Shown here in pieces: positions 14,937-25,400 of a stretch of 64,000 bases of DNA. A program made the translations under genes and the position numbers. Origin of the DNA: a virus; the IMG/VR virus record IMGVR_UViG_3300044731_001604, positions 93,573 to 157,572 of that record; one strand, 5' to 3'. Under the pieces are notes generated by a model. The model was not told the DNA's origin, did no database searches, and saw nothing but the letters and a program-made list of their open reading frames with translations. The first letter of the stretch is position 1. The number at the start of each line of letters is the position of its first letter.

Positions 14937-15206
14937 TTATTTATTTGCATTTTTAAGCATTCTTCCAATTTTATTTAATTTGCGATCAACATCTGCTCTA
15001 AAAAGAGCTTGGTGCATTCTTTCGTAATCCTGTGTCATAATTTCTTGGGAAAGTCTTTCCGCGTCTCTGTCAACACCAAGAGCATTTCTTAAAATAACTT
15101 TAAGTTTATTTCTATTTTTATAAAGGATAACTACTGCCACAACTTCTGCTAAGATATATAATCCAAAAAGTGTTACAAGTACGAGGTTTAAATCAACTGA
15201 TTCCAT
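14937..15206 (-). CDS. Membrane-anchored helical protein (89 aa), i-spanin-like topology
   Basis: One transmembrane helix (about 6-28, LNLVLVTLFGLYILAEVVAVVILY) followed by a charged helical domain (ERLSQEIMTQDYERMHQALF). Topology and size resemble inner-membrane spanins, but this is topology only. AGGAG lies 6 nt upstream. It is the first gene behind promoter 15279-15307 and a structured leader with a 7-bp inverted repeat. Confidence 0.5.
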   Translation of the reverse strand: MESVDLNLVLVTLFGLYILAEVVAVVILYKNRNKLKVILRNALGVDRDAERLSQEIMTQDYERMHQALFRADVDRKLNKIGRMLKNANK

Positions 15207-15229
15207 AAAAGTCTCCTTATTAAAAGTTC

Positions 15230-15272
15230 GTAGACATCTTCCACCTGTAATTCGGCTACATCGCCTGTCTAC
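15230..15272 (-). promoter_or_regulatory. Structured 5' leader (inverted repeat)
   Basis: GTAGACA (15230-15236) pairs with TGTCTAC (15266-15272), with an inner GGC/GCC stem (15254-15265). It lies between the promoter at 15279-15307 and the 89-aa membrane protein, so it would be in the 5' untranslated RNA. A regulatory role is speculative. Confidence 0.4.
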
Positions 15273-15278
15273 AAAAAT

Positions 15279-15307
15279 AGAATATCAAAGTTTTAATAAA
15301 AAAACAA
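15279..15307 (-). promoter_or_regulatory. Sigma70-like promoter TTGTTT-N17-TATTCT
   Basis: Minus-strand -35 TTGTTT (15302-15307), 17-nt spacer ending ACTTTGA, and -10 TATTCT (15279-15284). It shares the ACTTTGATATT core with the promoter at 11994-12022. Confidence 0.5.
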
Positions 15308-15310
15308 GTA

Positions 15311-15991
15311 TTATTTCAATAATTTTTGGGATGTCTCATTTTGAGACGATTCAGTTACTTTAATTGATTCATTGAAGAGCAGTGCAAACCACAACCAGAT
15401 AGTTTGGCAAATTTGCTTGTTTGACATGCCAGTATCCAATTCTGTTTCGTGTACGTTTTCATCAACTATCATTATACTTGGATCTGAAGTATTAACCCAT
15501 ACAAAGCGGTTTATTTGTATATACCGCTCTCTGAGTTTGTCTATAGTTTCTGAGTATGTAATTGTTTTGGCTAACTCATTAGCCATTGTGATAAACTCTT
15601 CTACTGTATCGCCATGTTGCATGTTATGTTCTGCTAAATCTTCTGCTAATTCTTTTTTAAAATATTCAAGTGTTGCGATAGTGAAGCCGTGAACTTCTTT
15701 TGTTAATACTGGGGATTGGCTTTTTTTAAACAATCTATTAAAGATATTTTTAATAAATGTGAGTGATAACACTGGCACTTTAACTACAAAATACACCTGT
15801 GTGAATTGATGACCTTCTTTGCCAGATATATTTACTTTTGCTTCGTTGTTTGTAAGACATTTATTAATACTGTCCGAAAAATCTTTGTCACTCTTAAAAA
15901 GAACTTGTTTTTTAAGTTGTTCTTTTATTGAAATGTTAACTTTGTTGTGTGTATGTTTTTTAGATAAGTGACTATTGGGACCATCGGGCAT
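15311..15991 (-). CDS. Hypothetical protein (226 aa)
   Basis: The N-terminus MPDGPNSHLSKKHTHNKVN is polar. Residues about 70-90 (VYFVVKVPVLSLTFIKNIF) are hydrophobic and may be a membrane-associated segment. The C-terminus contains IWLWFALLFNESIK. GGAG precedes the ATG. It is transcribed away from the tRNA, probably by read-through or its own unseen promoter. No domain is recognised. Confidence 0.55.
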   Translation of the reverse strand: MPDGPNSHLSKKHTHNKVNISIKEQLKKQVLFKSDKDFSDSINKCLTNNEAKVNISGKEGHQFTQVYFVVKVPVLSLTFIKNIFNRLFKKSQSPVLTKEVHGFTIATLEYFKKELAEDLAEHNMQHGDTVEEFITMANELAKTITYSETIDKLRERYIQINRFVWVNTSDPSIMIVDENVHETELDTGMSNKQICQTIWLWFALLFNESIKVTESSQNETSQKLLK

Positions 15992-16039
15992 ATTTACTCC
16001 TGTATTAATATTGTCTCATACTTAACAGTTGCCGTCAAG

Positions 16040-16071
16040 AAAAAAAAATAATTGCTGTTTTAAAACAACAA
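16040..16071 (-). terminator. Rho-independent terminator downstream of tRNA-Ala
   Basis: On the minus strand TTGTTGTTTT pairs with AAAACAGCAA (16052-16071; one G-U pair), followed by TTATTTTTTTTT. It would end the tRNA transcript. Confidence 0.6.
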
Positions 16072-16073
16072 GA

Positions 16074-16149
<76 letters not shown>

Positions 16150-16151
16150 AC

Positions 16152-16178
16152 AAAAAAGCCCAGGCAAACACCTGGGCT
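16152..16178 (-). terminator. Strong rho-independent terminator after the capsid gene
   Basis: Minus-strand AGCCCAGG-TGTTTG-CCTGGGCT hairpin (16157-16178), perfect 8-bp stem, followed by TTTTT. It ends the transcript of the scaffold and major capsid genes. Confidence 0.9.
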
Positions 16179-16203
16179 GTCTAACTTTAAATAAAGCTAA
16201 TAA

Positions 16204-17595
16204 TTAGAACAAGTTATCAATGATAACGTTCTTACGTGGTTGATATCCAGCTAAAGTCAAGAAACGGAAGTGAGCTTCAGTTTCAGAAAGTTCAGCTTGA
16301 GCAAGTTTCATACGGCTGTATGGGCTAAGCTCATGGAATCCCCATGTATCTTTTTGGATCATGTAACCAGTTACGAAACCTGGAGCTTTGTTTCCAAGGT
16401 CAGTAAATACTTGTGATGCAGAACCATCTGATTTCATTCTTCCGATGAATTTAGCAGTAGCTGCAGAGCTTCCTCTGTAAACGTTGTAATGAGTAGCACC
16501 AGCAACGCCAGCGATAGTCAAGTCAACTCTTTCACCAAGAGTAACAGTTACAGCAGCAGAAGCAGTAGCAACGCCTTCGCCACGTTCATTTTCAGCAGTA
16601 ACTAAATAGATATAGCTTCCTGCAGGGATGATAGCACCAGATCCTGTGTGAGCGCCAGAAACAGTAGCTGGAGCAGCAGGAGATCCGATCATTGGACGTA
16701 ATGGGCTAGTTTTTCCAGACAAGAAACGGCTATCTTCGATAGCAACAGTTCCGTTAGAAACCCATTGTCTACGGAGGTCGGCACCAGAAGCATCTTGTGC
16801 AGAACCAGCAAGCATAATTCTTTGGATGCTGTTAGCACCTGTTCCAAGAGCGATAGCTTTATTGTATCCAGAAAGGATAACAGGGTCAACATAAAGAGTT
16901 TCAGCTTTACCCATGTTCATGCGTGAACGAAGAGCAGCATCTTCAATAATAGGTTGATCTAAAGCACCATTTTTAGAAAGAACTACTGATTGGTTTGATC
17001 CGTAAGAAGCAAACATTAAATCTTGTGTAGAAACAAGAATATCAGACATACGGATGTGAGAATCAACACCCATCATGTTTGGAAGTTCAGGGATAGCATT
17101 TGGATTACCGTCGAAAACACCATTGTTAGAAAAGTGAGCTTTTCCACCGAAAGCGTCGAATTCGATATCAGCAGCAAGTTTGATAGCTGCGTTTTCTGCT
17201 TCTCTATCAGCAGCTTTTTTACCGTCAATAGTTTCCATCATGTTTGCAGCGATAGTTACACGCTCAATACAAGAATAGAAGCACATTGGAACAGTCGCTC
17301 TGATATAATCGCCAACATTAAGATCGCCTACTGCGCCTTCACGTTGAGCAGATCCGCCGAAGCGTCCATAAGAAAGCTGTCTGTTGAATTGAACCAACAA
17401 AGACTTAGCTTTTTTAACTGGGAAGAGCTTTTGTAATTTAATGTGACTATCATCAAATGTCACATTGTGCATTACAGGCTCAAGGTTTTCGATTTGGAGG
17501 GCAGAACCTTGAACAAGTTGCGAAGGAGCAACGTTGTAGTTTCCAGCCTCAAGAGTTTTGACCAGACCCTCTAGAGTCTTAACTAGGTCATTCAT
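16204..17595 (-). CDS. Major capsid protein with an inserted Ig/FN3-like domain
   Basis: 463 aa. Context (overlapping the scaffold gene, followed by a strong terminator) and sequence support a HK97-fold capsid protein of the T4/large-phage kind. The N-terminus has two KTLE repeats and the segment VKTLEAGNYNVAPSQL (12-27), which recurs in the protease-kinase protein. SRMNMGKAETLYVDP and SRMKLAQAELSETEAHFRFL are typical core elements. Residues about 305-405 (SYIYLVTAENERGEG, THYNVYRGSSA) look like an inserted Ig/fibronectin-III-type domain on the capsid surface. N-terminal processing is likely. GGGGG precedes the ATG, which overlaps the scaffold stop. Confidence 0.9.
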   Translation of the reverse strand: MNDLVKTLEGLVKTLEAGNYNVAPSQLVQGSALQIENLEPVMHNVTFDDSHIKLQKLFPVKKAKSLLVQFNRQLSYGRFGGSAQREGAVGDLNVGDYIRATVPMCFYSCIERVTIAANMMETIDGKKAADREAENAAIKLAADIEFDAFGGKAHFSNNGVFDGNPNAIPELPNMMGVDSHIRMSDILVSTQDLMFASYGSNQSVVLSKNGALDQPIIEDAALRSRMNMGKAETLYVDPVILSGYNKAIALGTGANSIQRIMLAGSAQDASGADLRRQWVSNGTVAIEDSRFLSGKTSPLRPMIGSPAAPATVSGAHTGSGAIIPAGSYIYLVTAENERGEGVATASAAVTVTLGERVDLTIAGVAGATHYNVYRGSSAATAKFIGRMKSDGSASQVFTDLGNKAPGFVTGYMIQKDTWGFHELSPYSRMKLAQAELSETEAHFRFLTLAGYQPRKNVIIDNLF

Positions 17596-18419
17596 TTATT
17601 ACCCCCTTTAGAGTTAATTAATTTTTCGATTTCTTGTTGACCTTCTCCGTATAAGAAGAAAGTGTTTATCATTTCACGTTCATTTTTTGTTAAAGAAGCG
17701 TTTCTGCTGAGCTTAGTAGCTTCAGCTTTAACTTCTTCTTTGCTTAATTGTTTATTGCTATTCATTTCTGATTTAGCAACAAATTGGATATCTGTAATTG
17801 ATTTTCTAGAAGGTTTAGCTAGAACTTCAAAAGCTTTAGTAATTTGAGCTAAAGCGTGAGCTTGTTCTTGAACTTGTTTTTCTAGAGCAATAATTTTTTC
17901 AGATTTTTCCATTTCATCTTGTTGTTCCGGTTGTTCTTGTTCTTCAGGTTGTGCAGGAGTTTCTTCAGGTTGCTCTTGTGGAGCAGCTTGTTGGTCCTCT
18001 TGTCCATAAGCACTTTGCAATGCTTGTCTGATTACAGAATAATGCCGTTCTAACTCTTGATGATCCATGCTACCATAAATTTGACTAAGCTCTTCATCAG
18101 TAAGAGGAGCATCTTCTTGCTCTTCTTCTAATTGTTGATCAGGTTGCTCTTCAGGTTGTTCTTCTGGTTGTTCTTCTGGTTGTTGTTCCTGTTCAGGTTG
18201 AGCTTCTTGCTCAGGTGCTTGTTCTTGCTCAGGAGCAGCCATTTCTGGTTGTTCTTCAGCAGGAGCTGGAGCAGCTTCCTCTTCAGGTTGAGCTTGATCT
18301 TCTTGTGGAGGCATATCATCTTTTCTTAACGAGCTTTTTGACAAAAAAGATGCTTTAGCAAGGACTTCATCAACCCCTGCAATCAATGCATCTAATTCGC
18401 TTTCGCTGTAATTTTTCAT
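17592..18419 (-). CDS. Probable scaffold / prohead core protein
   Basis: 275 aa, strongly acidic. Residues about 35-165 are a low-complexity Glu/Gln/Pro tract with repeats of EQPEEQPE. The C-terminal third is helical (IALEKQVQEQAHALAQITKA) and basic at the end. An acidic helical protein directly upstream of the capsid gene and overlapping it by 4 bp is the usual place and composition of a phage scaffold. The AT-rich gene uses CAA/GAA runs that could be prone to length variation. The call rests on context and composition. Confidence 0.75.
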   Translation of the reverse strand: MKNYSESELDALIAGVDEVLAKASFLSKSSLRKDDMPPQEDQAQPEEEAAPAPAEEQPEMAAPEQEQAPEQEAQPEQEQQPEEQPEEQPEEQPDQQLEEEQEDAPLTDEELSQIYGSMDHQELERHYSVIRQALQSAYGQEDQQAAPQEQPEETPAQPEEQEQPEQQDEMEKSEKIIALEKQVQEQAHALAQITKAFEVLAKPSRKSITDIQFVAKSEMNSNKQLSKEEVKAEATKLSRNASLTKNEREMINTFFLYGEGQQEIEKLINSKGGNK

Positions 18420-18437
18420 GTTATATCTCCTCTTATT

Positions 18438-18460
18438 ACTTCTAATTATTAATTAGAAGT
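18438..18460. repeat. 10-bp stem hairpin at the junction before the scaffold gene
   Basis: ACTTCTAATT (18438-18447) and AATTAGAAGT (18451-18460) form a perfect 10-bp stem with a 3-nt loop. It spans the stop of the 142-aa gene and lies 19 bp ahead of the scaffold start. No T-run follows, so an mRNA-stability or processing element is more likely than a terminator. Confidence 0.65.
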
Positions 18461-18877
18461 TGTAAGTGGATTGATTTCGTCGCTAGGTAATTCACAAACT
18501 GTAGTTGCAGCAGCGAAAGCAGCGTCAAAAGTAGCAAGTGTTGCTGGTGAAATACTAGCTTCACGGATTTTGATTTTGCAACCCATTTTAGCAACTGCAG
18601 CAGTCATTTTAGCTGTAAGAACTGTATCAGCTGGAGTTTCTTGCAACATTTCGATAATGTGTGGACTGTAAACACGTTGTGGAAGACCGAGACCATCTAC
18701 ACGACCTGCGTTGCCATCAGTTACGATTTTAACAAGAGCTGTAGCAGCTCCAAGCGTTACTTCTAAAGCAGGAAATCCATCTGCATCTAGAGCTTCTCTA
18801 AATGTAGCAGTTGGCATTACTAGAGCCAGTCTTTGTTTTAATTCTCTTTCTTTGGCTTGAGCCGCGAAAACTGACAT
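18449..18877 (-). CDS. Probable abundant virion protein (decoration-like, 142 aa)
   Basis: An Ala/Thr-rich protein (MSVFAAQAKERELKQRLALV) with no enzyme motif. It is first in the scaffold-capsid transcript with a strong AAAGGAG site. Its Ala-rich composition and its codon choice, more GC-rich than that of its neighbours, suggest high expression. A decoration or minor capsid role is inferred. Confidence 0.6.
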   Translation of the reverse strand: MSVFAAQAKERELKQRLALVMPTATFREALDADGFPALEVTLGAATALVKIVTDGNAGRVDGLGLPQRVYSPHIIEMLQETPADTVLTAKMTAAVAKMGCKIKIREASISPATLATFDAAFAAATTVCELPSDEINPLTTSN

Positions 18878-19020
18878 TTTACTCTCCTTTGTTATTTGAG
18901 TTATTAATGTTGATTCTTTCTCAACTATAAATACATTAGGATTCTTCTCGAAAATATGGGCAGCTCAAATCCTATATATTAGATTTGGCAAATTAATTTC
19001 AATTAATTATTAGACAATAA
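18878..19020 (-). promoter_or_regulatory. Leader region of the capsid operon
   Basis: 143 bp without a gene. It holds an inverted repeat TAGGATT (18937-18943)/AATCCTA (18968-18974). A candidate promoter on the minus strand is TTGAAA followed 17 nt later by ATATAT, but this is weak. I cannot fix a start site by eye. Confidence 0.35.
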
Positions 19021-19428
19021 TCAATTTTTCAATTTGAGGGAGCCAACACACAAACCTTCTGGTTGTGACCCAAAGATCACATAGGATGGCGCATTGCTTG
19101 ATTTATTTAACGAAGCTTCAACAGGTAATAGGCCCCTTCTTTTTGCCCATTCCATCGCTTTTTGTTTTACTTTTTCGTCTGTGTTTTTTCCGAAATCTAA
19201 TCTTACTGATTTGTTTTCGTAAACACTTGCAAGTATTTCATTTTTCTTAAGAGAATTACGCTCTTCCAAGCTTTTTGCGACATTTGATACGGCAACTTTG
19301 GTTCTTTTAACACCAAATTTTTTATACCAAGACTGTAAGCGATACGCCAACTTAGGTGGAAGTTTTTTCTCTAAACTTTCCTCTGTTAGCATTTCAGTTA
19401 ATTCTACCGATAACTCATCAATTGTCAT
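19021..19428 (-). CDS. Hypothetical protein (135 aa)
   Basis: Begins MTIDELSVELTEMLTEESLE; helical and basic in the middle (LAYRLQSWYKKFGVKRTK), ending in a segment with SSNAPSYVIFGSQPEGL. GAGG precedes the ATG, 11 bp after the stop of the 2116-aa gene. No family is recognised. Position between the giant protein and the capsid operon suggests an assembly role. Confidence 0.5.
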   Translation of the reverse strand: MTIDELSVELTEMLTEESLEKKLPPKLAYRLQSWYKKFGVKRTKVAVSNVAKSLEERNSLKKNEILASVYENKSVRLDFGKNTDEKVKQKAMEWAKRRGLLPVEASLNKSSNAPSYVIFGSQPEGLCVGSLKLKN

Positions 19429-19439
19429 AAAATCCTCTA

Positions 19440-22400
19440 CTATTCTTTTAGTTTAGGCTTTCTTGGCTTTTTTACTTTTGCAGTTTTTTCTTTAGCTTGA
19501 ACTGGCTCATCAGTTAAGCTTAAGGCCCAGCAATGAGTAGGCAGTCCTTTTTTTCTTGTTTCATTTAATGTATCTACACTTTTATGAGGATAGTCTGTAT
19601 AATCTACTTTTGTAAATCCATATTTTTGTGCTGTACCATCGTAAATATCTGTAATTCTTGGGTTAATAAAATCTTTATTATATTCTCTTAATTGGCCATT
19701 TACCATAGATCCGCCAGACATGTGGCTTCTAATTCCTGCTCCGTGCATATAAAGAGTTTTAACTCCTTGTGCTTTTGCGTTTTCTATAACTGTATTCATA
19801 CCAGCTTTTGACCATTCACCTAGTTGAGCATCAATCTTTTTGATATAATCTTTTATTTCTTTTGGAGAAAGTTTGTGACCATCAATTTCTAATCCATTAG
19901 GAGAGTTAGCCAAGATAGTTCTAATATTTTTTCTAAACTTTTGCGCAAAATCAGATTGAAATTCTTCTATAATCCAACCATCTTTATTAGAACTTGTATC
20001 AACTCTTGACCAAGCTACCATTTGTGGCGTAGTTGGGTGCAGCCCAATAGATGATTCTCTAATACCATTAGTTTCTTTTAAAACCATTTGATATAATGCC
20101 CACAATTTTGGATCTTGAGACATTTCTTTTTCAGACTTTTCGGAATTGTTTAATTGAAAAACTAATGATGGCTTATTTGCATGTTGTTGTAACTTTAAAT
20201 CAAAAATAGAATACGTCATGTGGTATTCTTTTGCCTTATCTTGTATCTCTGCTGATTGCATAGCATTTACAAAATCTTCTGGCACAACTGGTTTATTGTT
20301 TTTTGACATAAAAATATTTTTAATAACTTTGTTGTTTTCTAGTTCTGGGTTCATTTTTTTGAAATCTGCCCACATGATACCATCTGCAGGTACTTTATTC
20401 ATTGTATTTTGTAATACATCGACATCTTTATCATGAACCGACACAGATTTAACTAATTTTTCTTCGCTTATTGTTTTTTTAAATTCTGACGGTAAAGCTG
20501 GCGCGAACTTTCTCATTAAATATCCGCCCCAAGTTGGATTTGCAAATGCTGGATGATACTGTCTACTTGGCAAGAATACTACTTGTTTATCATTTGAAGT
20601 CTCTTCGTATAATCTTTCTACAGACTCTTTTGATAAATTTGGATGTTTTAACAATACCATTGCTAAACTACTTGATTCTTGTTTATTAAGATTGTTATAT
20701 CCACTTTTATGATTCTCTATTAAAATATTTGATATTTTATCTAATGAGGATACATCAGTTCTATAATTTCTTAATAACTTGTCAACAATTTCTGTTGATT
20801 TTAAATCTTTTTCCCAATTATTAACAATTTCATTTGAGTGTTTTTTGTCTATAAATAAAGACGATGCGTATACTTCGTCTACGCCACGCTCTTTTACGTA
20901 CGAGTCGGCCAGGTCTTGGCCGCCAACACCATATTGTAATGCTATTGCTTGCGTATTGTATTTTTGAGCATGATCAAGATCTTGAACTAGATCTTGAAAT
21001 TCACTATAAGATACTTTATCTCCAAGGGCTTTAAACGGTGCTGACAAATCTGGTGGAGTTACATCTGGATCTGTAAAAACGTTAACAACTTTAGACAGTA
21101 CACCTTTTCCGTATTTATCTAATGTGTTATCGTCCATTCTTCCAATCATTTTGACGGCAGAGTGTACGGCTGATTGCGGATCAGCTTCATAAGCTTTTTC
21201 AAATGAATAAGCTCCTAATACATTAGAGTTTAATTCTTGAACGCCATCTAAACAGAAGTTAAACTCTGGATGTTTTTCAAAATGTATTTGCCAATCTGAT
21301 AACTGAGCGTCTTTTGCTCTGTTAATTAACTTTTTGTAATCTCTTATGTCTACTGGATATGAAAGACTTATATCATATCCACCTTGTTTTGACATACTGA
21401 TTATATTGCTTATATGGTTTAAATCTTCATTGCTTATGTCTAAGCTTGAATAAGTAACATCTCTTAGCACTTCGCTTGCGATTTCTGCATTTTTTTTGAC
21501 ATCTTCTGGTTTGCTATTTTTTAAAATAGTGCCTAAATGTTTGTCTAAGCTTTCGTATACTTTGCTATATGTTTGTAATTTACTTTTAACATCAGTAGAG
21601 CTTTCGTCAAAGAAAGTTCCGCCAACAAATTTAGCTAGTGGTGTTAAATGTTTTTTAATTTCGGATAAATGTGACTCGCTAAGATATTCGCTTCCAAAGT
21701 ACGGAGATCCTTCGTCTTGTGGTACCATTAGCTTGTCTAATTCATCAATTTTAGATTCTACAAGCTGATGTAACGCTGTACTTAATGAATTTAATTTTTC
21801 TTTAATACCTGATTTAGATAAAGAGAATATAACGCCTATTTGAGCAGAGTACACGTTGTGTGGTATTGACCTTCCAAGTTTTGCTAGAGACTCTGGGGAA
21901 ACAACTGGGTTCGTAGATAAATCACCAAATGCAGTTATTCTGTCACTTTCATTTATTTCATTATCTAAAAATAATCTATTAGTAACTACATCTATATTTT
22001 GTTTTGTCAATTTCCCAAAATTTTCTGAGTCAGACAGGAACTTTCTTAGCTTATGCCCTGTTATATTTTCCAAAATATCTGGATTGTTTGTATCTAAATT
22101 TCCATATTCGATATTATTAGCTATCTCTGGTGTATTTGGTAAATTTTTAAATATACTTGTCTTTTCTTCTTTAGGAATCTTTGAGTATAGCATTTTTGCT
22201 AGACTTTTATTAGCATATTCAGATGTAATAGGGTCTTCGCTAAGAGTGTGCTTTTTAAGAAAATTTGTAATACTTTGTAATTTTGACTGATCTTCAGTGT
22301 GCGCTTGAGAAAGTCTAGTAAAAAGGTTTTTTTGCTTGTCATAATCTTTATGTTGATCTATACTTTTTTGGGCTTCTTTATCTAAAGTATTAACGAAAGT

Positions 22401-25400
22401 TTCTGCTAATTTTTGATTAGAATCATCATGTCCTATGGAAGTAGCACCTGATAAAAGCGTACCAGATCCGAAAGATTCTGGGGACGTTTGTAACATATTA
22501 ATCAAATGTTTATTATATGTTGATGGTAGAATTTTTTTATCTATCATATCGTATAACAAATCTCCATTTTTATTTGAGATTGTGCTATCTACCATTTTTT
22601 TGGCCAAATCTTTTACTTGTTTTACTGGTCCTAAGCTTTCGTAAACTTTTTTAAAAAATCTATCTTTTAGGGCGTTAAGCCCTTCGTTCGACCAATTTTG
22701 TAAATTGTTAATTTTTTCAAACAATGGATTGATTAAATTTGGTAATATTTTTTTTGTGTTACTATCTAAATCAGTGTCAAATAGTTTAGTTATATAGAAT
22801 GCTTTATCATCATCTGCAACATGATCAAAAAAGTTTAACATATCGTTAGATACTTCTTCATGATCATTGTTAAATTTATGATTATAAAGATACATATCTG
22901 GTTGAAATTGGTTTACAGCAGCTTCAAAATCAGGTTGAGATAGGCTTTTACCTTTAACAGAATTAAGAATGTAATCCATTTTTTTAGAATGTTCTATTGA
23001 ATCTAATTTTTCCGTAAAGCTTTTTTTACTTTCTAATTCTGCTTTTTTCTCTTCAGATAACAAACCATCTTTTAGTAAAATCCGATTTAGTTCGTTTCCT
23101 TGTTCTGATCCACTAGAATCAACTAAATCATCAAATACTTTTCCAGCCTTATTAGCGACTCTTGTGGATGCTCTGCTATATAGTATGTCTTTCCATGTTT
23201 TTGTAATATAATCCTGTTTTTCTTGTGGATTTTCTATTTTATCTGCATGTGATTTAATAAAATCTTTTAAATTAGATACAACACCTTGAAGTTTATCTGC
23301 TCCAGAATGTTCATTTTCAAGCAAATGCTCTATTGCGGCAGTTGTTCCAATAGACTCTACTTTATCTTCTGGTACAATATTAAGGATATTTTTATGTTTT
23401 TTAAAATCTCGATCTAGACTTGATATTATACTATTAGATTTACTATCTTCTGAATTCTTAATTGTATCTTTTAAAATTGAGACATGAGATTTATTTGAGG
23501 GGCTCATACCGCTTATAACTGATTTTTCTAAATTCCCTAAAATATGTCTAGGTTTCATGTCTTCCGGAAGAAGATCGTTATAGTGACCAGATAGTATTTT
23601 TTTATTTTCTTCATGGTTGTTTAAATCGTGTGGATTAAAATAGTATTTTCCACCAGTTACTAAGTCATGTTTTTCTGGTGGAGTTAATTTATCCCAAAGC
23701 TCATTTTTTACTTTTTCTGGAGTATTTTTTGTCGCTATTATTAGCGGCGCAGCTCCTCCATTTGAGATTTCTAATAAATCGTTAATATTTTTTTCTTTTT
23801 CAGAATCGCTCATGTCTTCAAACTTATCTGAGAGCCAAGTTTGATTTTCGTTATTTTTTGATCCCCAGTCATGAGTATCAAGAACACCAGGATAGTCTTT
23901 AACTATTTTTTTAACAGTACCCATTGATGAATAGTCATTGTGTATTAATTTCCATGCGTCAGACGAATATTTATCTGGCATTCCATATTGATCATATATT
24001 TGTGTATTATTTTCTTTATTTGCTTTATCTGCATCATAAAGCTTGTCTAAGAAACTTGCCGATGTCCTAGATTTACTATCTAGTAGATCTTTAGTTAATC
24101 CTGGGTGTTGTAAAGCAAAATCCTCTGCTTTTTTATTGCCATTTGATATTAAGTCTTTTACTGATTGTTTTAAATCTAACTTGTGTTCCTGTGAAGAATA
24201 GTACCCAGATCTTGGGTCATTTCCACTATATATGCTCATGTTTTTTGGATGAGACTCAGAAAACATTTGTAAAAGATCATCCGTATTTGAATCTCTTTCA
24301 TCTTGTGATAGTTCTGGGCTTTTAATTAAATCAAGTTTATTTTGAACAACATCACTTAAGCTTTGCTTGCTTTTTTTGGAAATTTCTTCTAGATCTGTTC
24401 CTTTAAGCTTTTCATGCATGGTTCTTAGAGATAGGTGCTTATCTTCTGGCGACATTTTGTCCCAAGCTTCCATAGCCTTACTATCTTTCCACATGTCATG
24501 TAGATTTCTTTTTCCTTGCTTAAATTCATTTGTATATATATCATGTCCAGCTAGTGGGTGCTGTTTGGCTGCTTCGTATACATCTAAAGCTTTTCTTTTT
24601 AATGCAGTGTCAACTACATCTTTATTAACATTTTTATGTTTCAATGCATCTATTGCGATATTTTTACTTTTATGATTAACAATTTCTTTTAAAACATCGG
24701 GTGGTAAATTTTTATAGCCAAGCATTTTTCTTGCTGCGTCGGTATCTTTACTGCTTAAATCCCAAGCTTTTTTAATTGAATCTGGATTCGTATTTTTATG
24801 ACCTAAGAATTCTTTGTGGCCATTAGACACCAGTTTATCTATTTGGTCTGGCGATAAATTTTCATTAAGATTTAGGGCCTCTTTTTCGTGCCAATCTAAT
24901 TCTGGTTTTTCTACTACGGAGCTTAAAACTTCATTTGGCAAATTTGAATGCCCTAATGCGTGTCTCAATAAGCTTCTTTTATTATGATCTGATTCTTCTG
25001 AATTATAAGTCTTAACAATTTTTCCTAAAAGCGTCGGATCGGCATTTTTATGGGAAACAATGGAGCTAATCGTGTTTGGATAATCTTTTGATGAACTTTC
25101 ATAAACATTGTGTAATCTATTTAATTGATCTTTTGATAAATCATTGTTACCTATAAAATCAGACACAAGATCATCAGAATCAATTGTGCTAGACGGATTA
25201 GTTGGGGCGTTAAATCCATATATTGGGCCCTTTTCAAAAATTTTTACGCCTCTTTCAATTGAATCAGGTGTGTGATGCTTTGTTGTTGCATAACCAAGAC
25301 GAACTATTTCATCTTCGTTGTCTGTTTTTGCATTAGGCTCATCTTCTGTGTGATTTTTTCTATTGTTTAATAAATTTTCGTAGAACTCTGGCGTTAAATT

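Noticed and set aside
17900-18310. Gln/Glu/Pro-rich repeat region considered as a mobile or satellite repeat
   Set aside because: It is a low-complexity coding tract of the scaffold protein in one continuous frame.
18128-18329. Leu/Phe-rich frames on both strands over the scaffold low-complexity region
   Set aside because: Products of repetitive GAA/CAA codons read in other frames; no ribosome sites.
21856-22290. Open frame of 144 codons on the plus strand inside the 2116-aa gene
   Set aside because: Antisense to a long, domain-bearing gene; no ribosome site; hydrophobic composition typical of a reverse-frame shadow.
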